Positions 11,629 to 22,711 of a stretch of 64,000 bases of DNA are shown here, piece after piece (position 1 is the first letter of the stretch; the number at the start of each line of letters is the position of its first letter). The stretch covers positions 276,844,482-276,908,481 of the forward strand of contig NC_089490.1 in assembly GCF_036850765.1 (NCBI RefSeq), given 5' to 3'. Both the position numbers and the translations under genes were made by a program. The notes beneath the pieces are model-generated. The model ran no database searches and was not told the origin of the DNA. It was given only the letters and a program-made list of their open reading frames with translations. Source of the DNA: Saccopteryx bilineata (lineage: Eukaryota; Chordata; Mammalia; Chiroptera; Emballonuridae).

Positions 11629-12319
11629 CCTTAATAAATTCAGCCAAGTTACAGGATACAAAGTCAACACCACCTGGGCATCCTCCAATTCAATTGAATT
11701 CTAACACTATGTGTCTGCAGATAACATCAGATCCCACAGTATAATAGGACTGCCCCTTCCCCAGCTTCAGAAACCAGTATCAAGCCCAAGTGTCACTTGC
11801 ACTTCTGACCCATAGGCTGAGGGTTCCAACAATCCCCTCCTTGGGTTTAATCAATTTGCAAGAGTAACTCACAGAACTCATGGAAACCTTTTACTTACTA
11901 AATTACCAATTTATTACAAAAGGACACAGGAACAACCAGAGGAAGAGATGCATATGACAAAGTATGGGAAAAGGGCAGGGAGCTTCCATGCTCTCTCTGG
12001 GCACCACTTCCCCCAAATCTTCATGAGATTTTTGGGTTTGTATGGAGACTTCATTACATAAGCATGATTGATTAAATTATTGGCCATTTGGGATGATACT
12101 ACCTCCAGCCCTTCTTTCCTCTTTAGTCAGAGCAGGAAGACTGAAAATTCAAACACTCTGTTCACATGTTTGGTTCTCTGGCAACCAGCCCCATCCTTAC
12201 TTGGGGGGTCTCATGAACATAACAAGAGATGCCTTTGTTGCTTAGGAAATTCCAAGGGTTTTAGAAGATCCTTGATAGAAATGAGAAGAAGACCAAATAT
12301 ATATTTCTTATTATAAGTC
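11629..12319. other. No recognised feature
   Basis: Segment 11640-12060 has features of an old interspersed repeat (e.g. 'aattcagccaagttacaggatacaaagtcaac'), perhaps L1-related in part, but I cannot assign a family. Confidence 0.35.
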
Positions 12320-13128
12320 ACAAAATCACAGTATAAAAATGATAAAATATATACTTAGGAACAGACTTCACCGTGAAGGCAAAAAAAATGTGGACACTGA
12401 AAACTATAAAGCATTGCTGAAAGAAATTTAAAAAGACATAAATAAATGGAAAGGCATCCTGTGTGCACATATTGGAAGATAGTATCAATACAATTGTTAA
12501 TACTATACGAAGTGAATGACAGCTTTATGCAATTCCTGTAAAAAAATCTAATGGTGTTTTTGTAGATATAAAAAAACCTTCTAAAACTTATGTGGAATCT
12601 CAAAGGGACTCTAAATAGCCAAAACAACATTGGGAAAAAAAACCAAAATAGCTGGAGGTCTTACATTTCCTGATTAAAAACTAATTACCAAGCCATAGAA
12701 ATCTAAAACAATGTGATTCTGGCAGAGAGACAGATATTTAAACCAATAAAATAAAATAAAGAGCCCAGAAATAAACACTCACATACATGGTCAAATAATT
12801 TTTCATAATAGTGCCAAAACCATTCAATGAGTAAAGGACAATCTTCTAAAAAAAAAAAAAAAAGAAAAGAAAAGGAGGGTAGGAAAAGCTAAATAACCAC
12901 ATGTAAAGGAATTGAACCTAATTCTTTTAATAATTATATACCTTTAATAATTTTATACCTTACTTCATGTATAAAAATTAACTCAAATAGAACTAAATTT
13001 AGTCTTAAAATGATAAAACTCTTGGGAAAAATGAGAAAACCTTTATGGCATTAGATTTGGCAATGATTTCTTGACTCTGATACCAAAAACACAGGCAACA
13101 AAAGTGAAGAAAGTCAATAAAACCATCA
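12320..13128 (+). mobile_element. Old L1 fragment (ORF2 3' half)
   Basis: Plus-orientation LINE-1 sequence, heavily decayed. Recognisable landmarks in order are 'taaagcattgctgaaagaaatttaaa' and 'aaatggaaaggcatcctg' (thumb region), 'gtggaatctcaaagggactct' and 'gctggaggtcttacatttcctgatt' (the PDF/YY region after the reverse transcriptase), 'ttctggcagagagacagat', 'acaggcaacaaaagtgaa'. An A-run at 12848-12865 interrupts it. Frames are full of stops, so this is a relic. Confidence 0.7.
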
Positions 13129-13137
13129 AACCATCCA

Positions 13138-13200
13138 TTTATTCCTCAATTCACTCATTCATTTAACAACCGTTTATTTGCACCTGCCCTGGGTCAGTGA
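13138..13200. repeat. MIR/L2-type ancient repeat fragment
   Basis: The segment 'attcactcattcatttaacaaccgtttatttgcacctgccctgggtcagtgact' follows the common ancient motif 'attcattcaacaaatatttattgagcacctactatgtgccaggcac'. Family (MIR versus L2) is not resolvable by eye. Confidence 0.5.
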
Positions 13201-14765
13201 CTCTCCTTTACTTCTCCAGAGGAGGGCTGGGGAGATGATGTGGACGGAGAAATCGTAAAACCAGTGACCTGGTTTGTGCCTCTGAGGAAAAAACAGACAA
13301 CCGCAGAGCCAAAGGATAAACAAATAAGTACTGCATTCTCTGTGCAAGCTCCTCCCCAGAGAAATGCCAGCCTCCTAGGGGAAGGCAGCCATTAAACCAG
13401 TGCAATGTTCTCACCAGCTCCCTTGCCTAAGGAATAATGATTTCAAAAATATTATTTTCCTGTGTTTATTCTGACTGCAAAGCAGTTTTTATACATCTTC
13501 TGTTTGACTTGAGCCAGTTTGATAATCAAGCTGCTGATTTTGCCAGCCCTGTGTTCTCACAGTTGTCAAGGTCCATGAGTCCATGTGGTTGGGTTAATTT
13601 GCAATGATCATTCAGGAGAGAAATGTGTACAGTGCCCCAAGAATCAGAACATCCCTATAGCAACACCCAGTTTAAAATTCATGCCACCATGGGTTCTCAC
13701 CCCCAATTCACTGAATATATCCCAAAGTAGAAATAAATTAAATGTGGTATTAATTATCTGTATACCACCAAAACACCCTACTTCATTTACTTTAAAATTG
13801 CAGTTTAAGCCATACCACACGTCTTTTATGAAATGCTACAACAAACAGAAATCTTAAAGACTCAACACATTGTGAGTGATGTTGTGGGAGTCACATCAGC
13901 ATCTGGACTCACCTTGAAGAGCCAGACTCATCCTTAGAAACTACATCAGAGGCTCTGAATGTAGAAGCCAATATATGTTTAAAAATAGATAAACTTTTAA
14001 AAATCATTTTTATTTATCCACTTTCTTGTTTTATGCTTTTAGTTTGTTAGATGAAGCATTCACAGGGCACTACTTAATTATAGAGGTAAAATACGGAGAT
14101 GGAAGATGCACTCAGATTTATAGAACCAGATTAATGATTAGAACTTCAATAAGCCACTTCCAAGAGAGCTTGTGAAAATGAAACCCCTTGTAGTAGCATC
14201 TGAATTCGAAACTTGACGCTTCTAATAGGCTCCAAATGACTACAAAGTAAACTGTAAAATGAGAACCCTCCAGAGGTTTGTGCCAAGAGACAAAAGCTAA
14301 GGAGCTGAACTTTTAATGTACTCAGAAAACAACTCTGCCTTACTGATGGGAGCCACTGATGAGGACGACACATGAGGAAGAGGCAGCAGGATACTGGAGG
14401 GGTGAGAAGCCCCTGATGGAGGATCAGTTTGCAACAGGAAGTCCCCAACAGAAGACACTGAAGGAAAGCCTCACCGCTGCATCGCAGAGCTCAAGGGCTC
14501 CATGGGAAGGAGGAGGCAATTTAATCTGGCTGGCTTCAAACTTCAAAATACGTATAATTTTGAGGGAGTATATATTCAGTTAAATAAATGTGCATTTAAA
14601 AAATATTCCAAAGTCATGTTTTTGCATGGGAAGTGGATTAGATTATTTCTAGATTCCCTTAGGTTCCTAAAGCATATGATTCTATCTAATTACAATTTTG
14701 GTGGTAGAAAATAAAGCAGACATATATTTTGAGGATAAAGTTATAAAGCTGATATTCTATAATAA
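13201..14765. other. No recognised feature
   Basis: Unique-looking sequence. ORFs of up to 100 codons on both strands at 14.1-14.7 kb overlap one another and have no recognisable domain or codon signal. Confidence 0.45.
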
Positions 14766-15000
14766 GGAGTTGGCAAACTTTTTTTTGTAAATGGCTAGAT
14801 ATTATAAGATTTGTTGTAATTATAACAGTCTCTGTTGCAATTTTTCAACTCTGCTGTTGGAGAGTTAAAGTAGCCACAGACAACAATATATAAATAATCT
14901 AGTGTAGCTGCGTTCCAATAAAACTTTATTTACAAATACAGACAGTGGCTGTATTTGTACTTCAAGCTATAGCTTGTCCATGCCGTTCTGCAGTATAAAG
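14766..15000 (+). mobile_element. Old hAT-type DNA transposon relic
   Basis: Follows a familiar mammalian-wide non-autonomous element: 'ggagttggcaaactttttttt' at the left end, 'gtctctgttgcaatttttcaactctgctgttg' in the middle, 'gctgcgttccaataaaactttatttacaaatacagacagtggctg' to the right. The right terminal repeat is worn ('gccgttctgcag'). I do not recall the exact family name, and the hAT assignment rests on the GGTTGGCAAACTTT-like end. Confidence 0.6.
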
Positions 15001-16314
15001 CTATAATCAAACTGCATGTGACCATCAATAGAATACAAATCCTACAGCTGTTTGGAGACACTCATCCACCTTCATGTGTGGACGTAGTCTCAGTGAAAGC
15101 TTAGGGTCTACTTTAGACAGGTGACAGTCATTCATCCACTCTGCTTAGCACCATGGAGAACACAGTCTCCGTGTATTATGTTCTTAGTATTATGGTTCTC
15201 CAAGTATTACGTTCTTAGCCCTCCCTACACAGGGACAAGGCCGCACCAGGGACTGTTCACAGCAGATCAACCTTGACAGCTGTGGCCATCCATTGCCACG
15301 TGAAGAATGGCTGAATGAGGTCAGATGTTTAGCCTGAGAACAGACAACATAGAGGAGACCCTCCACTGAATCCAAGTTTCGGGCAAATTGTTGCACAAAA
15401 TATGTAGCGTCAAGATACAAAATACAATAACAATGTGAAATTTAGGAAGTTAATTTTTCTCTCAATATAAGAAAGAACAATAAAAAAATTATTGCCTTTT
15501 AATGATGCATTTAGCTGCCTTTGGAAATTTCCCTTCAACTCAGGGTGTTGCATAAAGACCAAATTAGTTCTTGTCCATTAAACCAACTGGACAGTTCTGT
15601 GCCTTGCTTTCTCCTACCAATGTTTTTCCCTAGACTTTTAAATTAAGACTTGACACATTTAGACATCTTGGATTTCCTTTTTAAATAAGGTGGAGGATGA
15701 AAGCTTTGTGGTTCTGTGCTAAATGAACAGTTGTAAGCCAAAACCTTTAAATAAAGTCATGCTCTTTAATGATTAACCGCTGACCACATTCGGTTAGCCA
15801 GGTGATGACAAAGCAAAGCTGCACACCTGCAGGCTCCGCCAGCCCACAGACCAGCTCTCCTCCACAGGATGCTCTCTGAGCAATGAGTGACCCATCACTA
15901 GAAAAGCCTGATTATAGCATAAACATGAGAAAGAAAAAAGCTGACAAAAATTGATGCTGTAAACAGCCAAAGTGATCATCAGCTCTCTAAACTATAGCTT
16001 CATTAAGCATCCATTATTTGAGATATTTTAATAGCAAAAATGTTAAATCATAAAGAGATTTTTCTGAATACAGACACCCTGCATTACTGTTTGGGGTTAT
16101 CTATACATCCTAGAGCCTAACTTACTTTTAAAGAAATAAGTGTTGTAGGCAAAGTAGTGATGTAGCCTTATAAAACAATGACAGGACAGTTTCTATACTG
16201 TTTATGTATATTCTTACTAGAGGGGAAACCAACCCTAAAATACCACCTCAGCTGTAGCCAAGCTGGGTGTCTTTAGGCCCCAATGCTCCAAGTGCTGGAT
16301 CAATTGTTTTCTTC
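15001..16314. other. No recognised feature
   Basis: Unique-looking sequence; a few short ORFs without recognisable content. Confidence 0.45.
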
Positions 16315-16726
16315 TGTATCAGTCTTCTAGGGCTGCTCTAAAAATAAAAAAAATGCCACAAACTAGGGACTGAGTGACACACACAAACAATAAAAATGTG
16401 TGGTCTCTTAGTTTGGTGTTTGGAAGTCTGAAATCAACATGTTGTCAGGGTTGGTTTCTTCTGAGGACCTTGAGGAAGATTCTGTTCCAGACCTCTCTCC
16501 GTGGTTTATAGACCCCCGTTTTCTCTCTGCATTTGTGCCCAAATGTCCCCTCTTTTATAAGAACAGCAGTCATATCAGATAGGGGAGCACTTTGAAGACT
16601 GTATTTTAACTTGCTTTTCTCTAGAAAGATCTATAAATATCGTGTCTTCAAATAAAGTCACATTTTAAAATACTAGGGTGGAAACTCCAGTATGTCCTTT
16701 TTTGGGTGGGGACACATTAATCCCAC
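16315..16726 (-). repeat. MaLR-type LTR (MLT1-like), minus orientation
   Basis: Reads as a reversed MaLR LTR. Its left end on the plus strand is 'tatcagtcttctagggctgctctaaaaat...ccacaaact'; 'ttggaagtctgaaatcaacatgttgtcagggttgg' follows, then 'gtcccctcttttataagaacagcagtcatatcagat', and the far end is 'gggtggggacacattaatcccac'. These are the usual landmarks of ERVL-MaLR LTRs (U3 end, downstream TATAA-containing region). No internal region is attached, so it is a solitary LTR. Confidence 0.6.
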
Positions 16727-17583
16727 AGATGGTCCCTGGAGCATGAATGCCTTAATTCATCTTTAAGGATTATTATCAGGGAGATAGGGCCTTTCTTTCT
16801 GCCCAAGGCAACTCACTTCCACCCTGGTCCTGGCACAGATGCTGCTTTCTAAGGCACCAAGAACCTTTTTATCATATGTGCTCCCTGGGATTTGTGATTC
16901 ACCCATCAGAAAAATAATATATCAATCTTTAGATAATTTCAAAGACCTCACTAAATCAAGAATGCCTTTGACCACTGAAAAAGAGATACTCTCAATGTAC
17001 TGTAATTACAGAGTGAGGGCTCATATTCCTTCTATTCAGTGCTTTCCTGTTGCACATGCTGACTGCTCTCACTCACTATAAATCCCAACTAAGTGCAGAC
17101 TGCAGGGCATTGTGGACGGGAAGCTTGGAAAGAAAACAGCTCGATATTTCTCAGCTGCACATGGGTAGCTGCCAGCAACTGGGCCCTGAACAGAATGTGC
17201 AACAGAGAATCAATACGGGTCTCCTTTAGCAATCGGACTCACTTGGCATTGTCTGTGCTCATCACGATTCACGTCTAAGTGAGCAGGAACAGACCCACGC
17301 AAATTGTTCATGGGCCAGAGGGAGCCTAGCTAATGTGTAGATTTGCAGAGCAGAGGAGGCTGTCGTTCCGCTCTGGACCCTGTTACCACCCATCAAACAC
17401 AATCCTCTGTGTGTCAGCACTTGCATTTGCCAGGGAAATCATCCTTTCAGAATACTGGTGAGGGGAATGATGTCATGTTTTCACTAAAATATTGGCTCTT
17501 TAGGGAGAATTTTAAGGAAAATATGGTTATCTTAAAAATCATAATATTCTTTCTGGTACTTGGGACTAGAGAATGAGGCACTG
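16727..17583. other. No recognised feature
   Basis: Unique-looking sequence between two MaLR-type LTR remnants. Confidence 0.4.
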
Positions 17584-17735
17584 TTGTGAATTGGATTCTG
17601 TCTTCCCTAAAAAGATGTGTTGAGATCTTAACCCCTGGTACCTGTGAATGTGATCTTATTTAGAAACAGGGTCTTTGCAGATGTAATCAAGTTAAGATGA
17701 GTTCATCCTGGATTAAGGTGGACCCTAACCCTAGG
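17584..17735 (+). repeat. MaLR-type LTR fragment (5' part)
   Basis: Contains the MaLR/MLT1 landmarks 'tgtgaattggattctgtcttccctaaaaagatgtgttgagatcttaacccc', 'gaatgtgatcttatttagaaacagggtctttgcagatgtaatcaagttaagatga' and 'ggattaaggtggaccctaa'. It stops after the U3 region, so it is truncated. Confidence 0.65.
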
Positions 17736-18069
17736 CAACCATGTCCTCATGACAGTCACCTTCCTGATGCCTAGACCAGAGCATTAGGTATAATGTTAAG
17801 TAGGTTAAACGAATTCAGAGGCTGAATCCATTTAGAGGTTGTTGTGCTAAACCATCACCTTATAGAAAATTGCTGTCCAAATCCTGCCTAAGAAGCAGGA
17901 TTCTCTTTTACCACTGTGGTTGAGCACAGATGCTTAGGGACCCAAGGTAAGGGACAAAGCAAACCGATGTACTCTATGCCCCAATATTGCACAAAGCAGC
18001 TGTGAAAGGGTTGGTCTGCTCACTCTCACCTTTCAGACCTTCTGGTTTTCTTTCCATATCTTTCCCACC
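17736..18069. other. No recognised feature
   Basis: Unique-looking sequence; no ORF or repeat family recognised. Confidence 0.35.
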
Positions 18070-18260
18070 AGCAGCATCAGCTGCTGTATTTGCAGGGTCA
18101 AGCACAAGATGGAATACAGGGTCCCTCATTCAAAAAGTATTTAAAATTTCTGGGTGGTGACAGCAGAGTACAAATACCTATGCAAAGTCTTTCCAAATAT
18201 GGGACCACATGCTAGGTGCACCTGTCTCAGTCATGAAGCTGGGCCTGCCCCCAGTCAACA
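18070..18260 (+). mobile_element. Ancient DNA-transposon-like repeat
   Basis: The order 'gctgtatttgcagggtcaagcacaagatgga', 'gtccctcattcaaaaagtatttaaaatttctgggtggtgacagcagagta', then 'catgaagctgggcctgcccc' matches a mammalian-wide medium-reiterated element I recall as a non-autonomous DNA transposon. The family name is not certain. Confidence 0.45.
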
Positions 18261-19244
18261 AATGAGGAGGGATTCATGAGAGCCAGCCAAGCCTTCTATT
18301 GATAATCTATTATTCACCTGCCCTCTGGTTGTACACAGTAGAATTAAACCACCAATTGTTCTTTTTGTAAAAATCAGTTTTTAGCTATTTTTACTGTCTG
18401 ATGTGTCTGTTCTTCATTTGGACAAAGAGACAATGGATGCTCATTGTGAAATACCACAGTAGTTCCAAGATGCCCTCATTAACCGAAGAGCCTCCCTCAA
18501 ATGTCTGCAGTAGGATTATTGGCAAAGTGTGTCTGCCACAGGGGACATGGTTCTGCGGAGCAGCTGGCTTGTCTGAGGGTTTGGGGGAAATGAGACTTTG
18601 CTTCTTAGGTGCTTTCACAACACAGCTGCTCCAGGGTGGTGACTCTTGGGCATTTCCATGCTCCTCCTGAAGGTACCGTTGACAGTTGACAAGGTGGAGT
18701 GCCTGTAGCATCACCCAGAGTGTCACCTCCTGTCTCACTTGTTAAACTGTCAACACACTGTGCTTCTAGTCTCAGCAAGAAAGTGCTTTCTCTGCCTCCC
18801 AGCTGCACTTCTCAGACTCTTCCCACAACCATTGTTCAGGCCGGGGTGAAGAAAGAAAGCACGGAGCAAGGTGGGTAGTAATATAGTTTCGGAAAAGCTG
18901 AAATTCATATGTGAACCCTCAGGTTTCACCTATAAATGTCATGTCAATTTTTACAGTACTGACACAGTGTTTTTTATAAAAATTATACTTTTAAGTAACT
19001 AGGAAACTTCCTTTACAGTATCATCAAGAAAAATTGATAAAGTCCTATCATCTTTGTCCTATGGCTTCCTGTACTTTCTGAAATGTGTGCTTACCTTTTA
19101 AAAATTAGATTGTTTCTGAGTTTCTATTACTAGGAAAACACTTCTAGAGCAATAGGTCAAAGATCCTTTCATCAGTCAACTGCAGTTTAGTATGAATAAG
19201 CTATTAGGACTTTTTCTAAGTGAAGGTAGAAAGGAGTGTCCTGA
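18261..19244. other. No recognised feature
   Basis: Unique-looking sequence. Overlapping ORFs of 67-115 codons on both strands around 18.4-18.8 kb show no domain and are probably chance frames in a GC-balanced patch. Confidence 0.4.
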
Positions 19245-21120
19245 TCTCCTTTTTTACTTAAAATTTCTTTTTATTTTTAATTTTTTCAACAACAGTTTAT
19301 ATTCAATACCATTTCGCACTAGTTTTAGACTTATAGCAATGTGGCCAGAAAACCATGCAGTCTTCAGAGGGGTCCCCCCACTTCCCCAAGCACCCCCTTG
19401 ACCTCATACCCAGTTTTACCAATATAATTGACTATATTTCCCTTTGCTGCAATCCACATCTCTATGGCTATTCTGCAACTACCAATTTTTACTGCTTAAT
19501 CCCTTCATCTTTTTAACCAGCATCCTGAACTCCCAACTCCCTGGCAGCTGGCAGTCTGTTCTCTGTATCGATGAGTCTGTTTTTATTTTGTTTATTTTGT
19601 TTATTAGATTCCACATATAAGTGAAATCATATGGTATTTGTCTTTCTCTGACTGGCTTATGTCTCTTAGCATGATACCCTCTATGTCCAACCACGCTGTT
19701 GCAAAAGGTAAGATTTCTTTCTGTTTCATGGCTGAGTAGTATTTCATCATGTAAATGCACCACAGCTTTTTTTATCTACTCATCTACTGATGGGCACTTG
19801 GGCTGCTTCCAAATCTTGACTTTTGAAAATAATGCTGCAATGAACATGAGGGTGCATGCATTCTCTTGAATTAATGTTTCAGGTTTCTTTGGATATTGTC
19901 CCAGAAGTGGAATTGCAGTAGCAATTCCATTTTTAATTTTTTGAGGATATTGCACATTGTTTTCCATAGCAGTTGCACCAGTCTACATTCCCAGCAACAG
20001 TACAGGAGGGTTCCTTTTTCTCCACATCTTCGCCAGCACTTATTTGTTGATTTATTGATGATTACCATCCTGACAGGTGTGAGATGGTAGCTCATTATAG
20101 TTTAATTTGCATTATCTGATGATTAGTGTTCAACAACTTTTCATATGTTTATTGGCTGCCTGTATGTCTTCCTTGAAGAAGTGTTTATTCAAATCTTCTG
20201 CCCACTTTTTAATTGGGATTTTTGTTTTTCTGGTGATAAGTTGTCTGAGTGCTTTATAAATTGTGAATATGAACCCCTTATCAGATTTATCATTGGAAAA
20301 TATATTCTCCTATTCAGTAAGTTTTCTTTTCATTTTGTTGATGGTTTTCTTTGTTGTCCAAAAACTTTTTAGTTTGGTATAGTCCCCCCCCCTTTTTTTT
20401 CCATGCCTGAGGATATATATCAGAAAAAATTACTGCTATGAGAAATGTCTGAGATTTTACTGCCTATGTGTTCTTGTAGGAATTTTATGGTTTTGAGTCT
20501 TACATTTATCTTTAAACTATTTTGAGTTTATTTTTATGTGTGTGATGTCAGAAGGTAGTCTAGTTTTATTTTTTTTACATATCTTTCCAGTTTTCACAAA
20601 ACCATTTATTGAGTAGACTGTCTTTATTGTATGTTCTTGCCTCCTTTGTCAAATATTTATTGATCATATAGGCCTGAGTTTTTTCTGGGCTCTCTATTCT
20701 GTTCCATTGATTTGTATGTTTATTTTTATGCCAGTACCATGCTGTTTTGATTACTCTGATCTTGTAGTATAGTTTGATACCAGGTAGCATAATATCTCTA
20801 ACTTTGTTCTTTCTCAAAATTGCTGAATTTATTCAGGCCCTTTTGTAGTTTCATAAAAATGTTAGGATTATTTGTTCTAGTTCTGGGAAATATGCCAAAT
20901 ATTTAATAGGAATTATATTGAATCTATAAATTGCTTTGGGTAGTATGGACATTCTAATGATATTAATTGTTCCTATCCATGAACACAGTATATGATTCCA
21001 CTTATTTGTATCTTCTTCAATATGTTCCTTCAGTGTCTTATAATTTTCCTACTACAAGTCTTTTGCATCCTTGGTTAAATTTATTCCTAGGTACTTTATT
21101 TATTGATTGATGCAATTTTT
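19245..21120 (-). mobile_element. L1-A, 3' portion (oldest L1, interrupted)
   Basis: Minus-strand LINE-1 comprising the 3' UTR (about 19260-19478, e.g. 'ctatggctattctgcaactaccaatttttact') and the C-terminal half of ORF2. It breaks at 21120 and resumes at 27003: the L1 reading across 'gtactttatttattgattgatgcaatttt | aaataagattgttttcttagtttt' is collinear with L1-D at about 33.22-33.28 kb. A 16 bp duplication (21104-21119 and 26987-27002, one mismatch) brackets the intervening insertion. Confidence 0.9.
19479..20817 (-). pseudogene. L1-A ORF2 C-terminal remnant
   Basis: Non-LTR retrotransposon ORF2 protein remains: the region after the reverse transcriptase ([18 protein letters not shown]... 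near 20817-20700) and the Cys-rich C-terminal motif ([12 protein letters not shown]...C at about 20040-20000). The normal His of the CCHC-like motif is replaced near 'LLYCCWEC'. Several stops and frameshifts separate the readable blocks, so it is dead. L1 ORF2 normally encodes endonuclease and reverse transcriptase; neither catalytic part lies in this segment. Confidence 0.85.
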
Positions 21121-21985
21121 TTTTACCTCTTTTGTCATAGTTAGCAATAGCAATTTCTTTATTTTTTTGTGCTTCATCAGTATTTTTCTTTCTTTCTAAT
21201 TTTCAGTTACAGTTTACTTTCAGCATTATTCTGTATCAGTTTCAGGGATACAGCATGGTGGTTAGACAATCATATATTTTACAGAGTGGTCCTCCTATAT
21301 TTTACATACAAACCTGCCCCATACATAGCTATCACAGTATTGACTAAATTCCTTATGTAGTACTTTACATCTCTGTGAATATTCTGTAATTACCAATCTG
21401 TACTTCTCAATCCTTTCACCCTTTTCAGTTTTATTTATATTTTATTTTATTACTCTTCACAGAAAACCTTGCTTACTGATCTATGGAGAAGATTAAGGTC
21501 ATCCTATATGAATTTCATCAGTTCCCTTCATCATCACATCAAAAGCTGTCCTCTTTGTTCAAGAGTGCTTTGCCTTGAATCCTGGGTTCCACCTTCTCTC
21601 CCATTACTGGTCTTTAGTTCTGCCTTGTACTTTTGCAGTCTCTTGTTTTCCTTACTTCTTTCTCCAATGCCTATATAATTGCTTACATCTTTTATGTTAT
21701 AAAGTACTAAGTCCTTTTATTTTAGCTCTGTATGTTCTTTAATATACTTACCTGTTTTATTTTCATTTACTCTCAGACTTATAGGAATACAGGTGGATAC
21801 TAATTTTTGCTGCTTCCTCTATATTCCTTTCCTTTTAATTCCTTTGCCCTTTGCCTTACATAGCTATCACTCTACTGTTATTGTTTTCTTGAAGGAAGAT
21901 TGTTACAAATTAATCACAAAATTCAATAGGCTTTTCACAATAATCATCTATATCAAATTGTACGTGGCATTTTACATTGTTATTT
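21121..21985 (-). mobile_element. Candidate L1 3'-transduced sequence carried by L1-B
   Basis: Non-L1-B sequence lying between the natural 3' end of L1-B (about 21986, 'ttttttaattttattaattttaatgggg') and the outer target duplication. Read on the minus strand it ends with an AATAAA signal (complement of 21158-21163), then about 33 bases, then an A-run (T-run 21116-21124), then the duplication 'tgattgatgcaatttt'. That is the structure of a transcript that ran past the weak L1 polyadenylation site. The segment includes an unrelated old L1 3' UTR relic (see separate entry). Confidence 0.75.
21185..21470 (-). repeat. Old L1 3' UTR relic inside the transduced segment
   Basis: Matches the widespread mammalian L1 3' UTR: 'ttcagcattattctgtatcagtttcagggatacagcatggtggttagaca', 'catacatagctatcacagtattgacta', 'ctgtgaatattctgtaattaccaatctgtactt'. 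It is on the same strand as its neighbours but is separate from both L1-A and L1-B, and was presumably already downstream of the L1-B source copy. Confidence 0.75.
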
Positions 21986-22071
21986 CTCTCTTTAAATCTT
22001 TTTTTAATTTTATTAATTTTAATGGGGTGACATTAATCAATCAGGGTACATATGTTCAAATAAAATATCTC

Positions 22072-22485
22072 GGCCCTGGCCGGTTGGCCCAGCGGTAGAG
22101 CATCGGCCTGGCGTGCGGGGGACCCAGGTTCGATTCCCAGCCAGGGCACACAGGAGAAGTGCCCATTTGCTTCTCCACCTCCCCCTCCTTCCTCTCTGTC
22201 TCTCTCTTCCCCTCCCGCAGCCAAGGCTCCATTGGAGCAGAGATGGCCCGGGCGCTGGGGATGGTTCCTTGGCCTCTGCCCCAGGTGCTAGAGTGGCTCT
22301 GGTTGCAGCATAGCAACGCCACGGAGGGGCAGAGCATCGCCCCCTGGTGGGCAGAGCGTCGCCCCTGGTGGGCGTGCCGGGTGGATCCCTGGATCCCGGT
22401 CGGGTGCATGCAGGAGTCTGACTGTCTCTCCCCGTTTCCAGCTTCAGAAAAATACAAAAAAACAAAAAAACAAAACAAAAAAAAC
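22072..22485 (+). mobile_element. Long tRNA-SINE (GGCCCTGGCC family), full length
   Basis: Starts GGCCCTGGCCGGTTGG and has an A box (TGGCCCAGCGG, 22085-22095) and a B box (GGTTCGATTCC, 22127-22137). A body follows with two tandem CCCCTGGTGGGC blocks, ending 'ccagcttcagaaaaatac' plus an A-rich tail. A perfect 15 bp duplication, CAAATAAAATATCTC, flanks it (22057-22071 and 22486-22500) and lies inside the L1-B 3' UTR, so it inserted after L1-B. ORFs of up to 199 codons on either strand across it are artefacts. Confidence 0.93.
22335..22375 (-). promoter_or_regulatory. Two tandem CTCF-like core motifs in SINE
   Basis: The complement of 22335-22353 reads TGCCCACCAGGGGGCGATG, which agrees with the well-known CTCF consensus TGGCCACCAGGGGGCGCTA at 16 of 19 positions including the whole CCACCAGGGGGCG core. 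A second, weaker version with one G fewer follows at 22357-22375. Binding is not shown; this is motif similarity only. Confidence 0.5.
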
Positions 22486-22711
22486 CAAATAAAATATCTC
22501 CATGTTATCTTGTCATTCAAGTATGTAGCATATCCGTCACCCAAAGTCAAATTGTCCTCTGTCACCTTCGATCTGATTTTCTTTGTGCCCCTCCTCTCCC
22601 CCCTCTCCCTGCCTCTCCTCCTCCCCTCCCAGGTAATCACCACACTCTTGCTCATGTCTCTTAGTCTCGTTTTTATGTCCCACTTAAGTATGGAATCATG
22701 CAGTTCTTAGT

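Noticed and set aside
22072..22150. tRNA gene (A and B boxes present)
   Set aside because: The boxes belong to a SINE head with flanking target duplications and an A-rich tail; no cloverleaf with mature tRNA ends. The same applies to the other SINE heads.
22056..22710. ORFs of 142-199 codons on both strands
   Set aside because: They run through the tRNA-SINE and the L1-B 3' UTR; similar frames occur in the other SINE copies at 28.7 and 52.6 kb. They are repeat artefacts.
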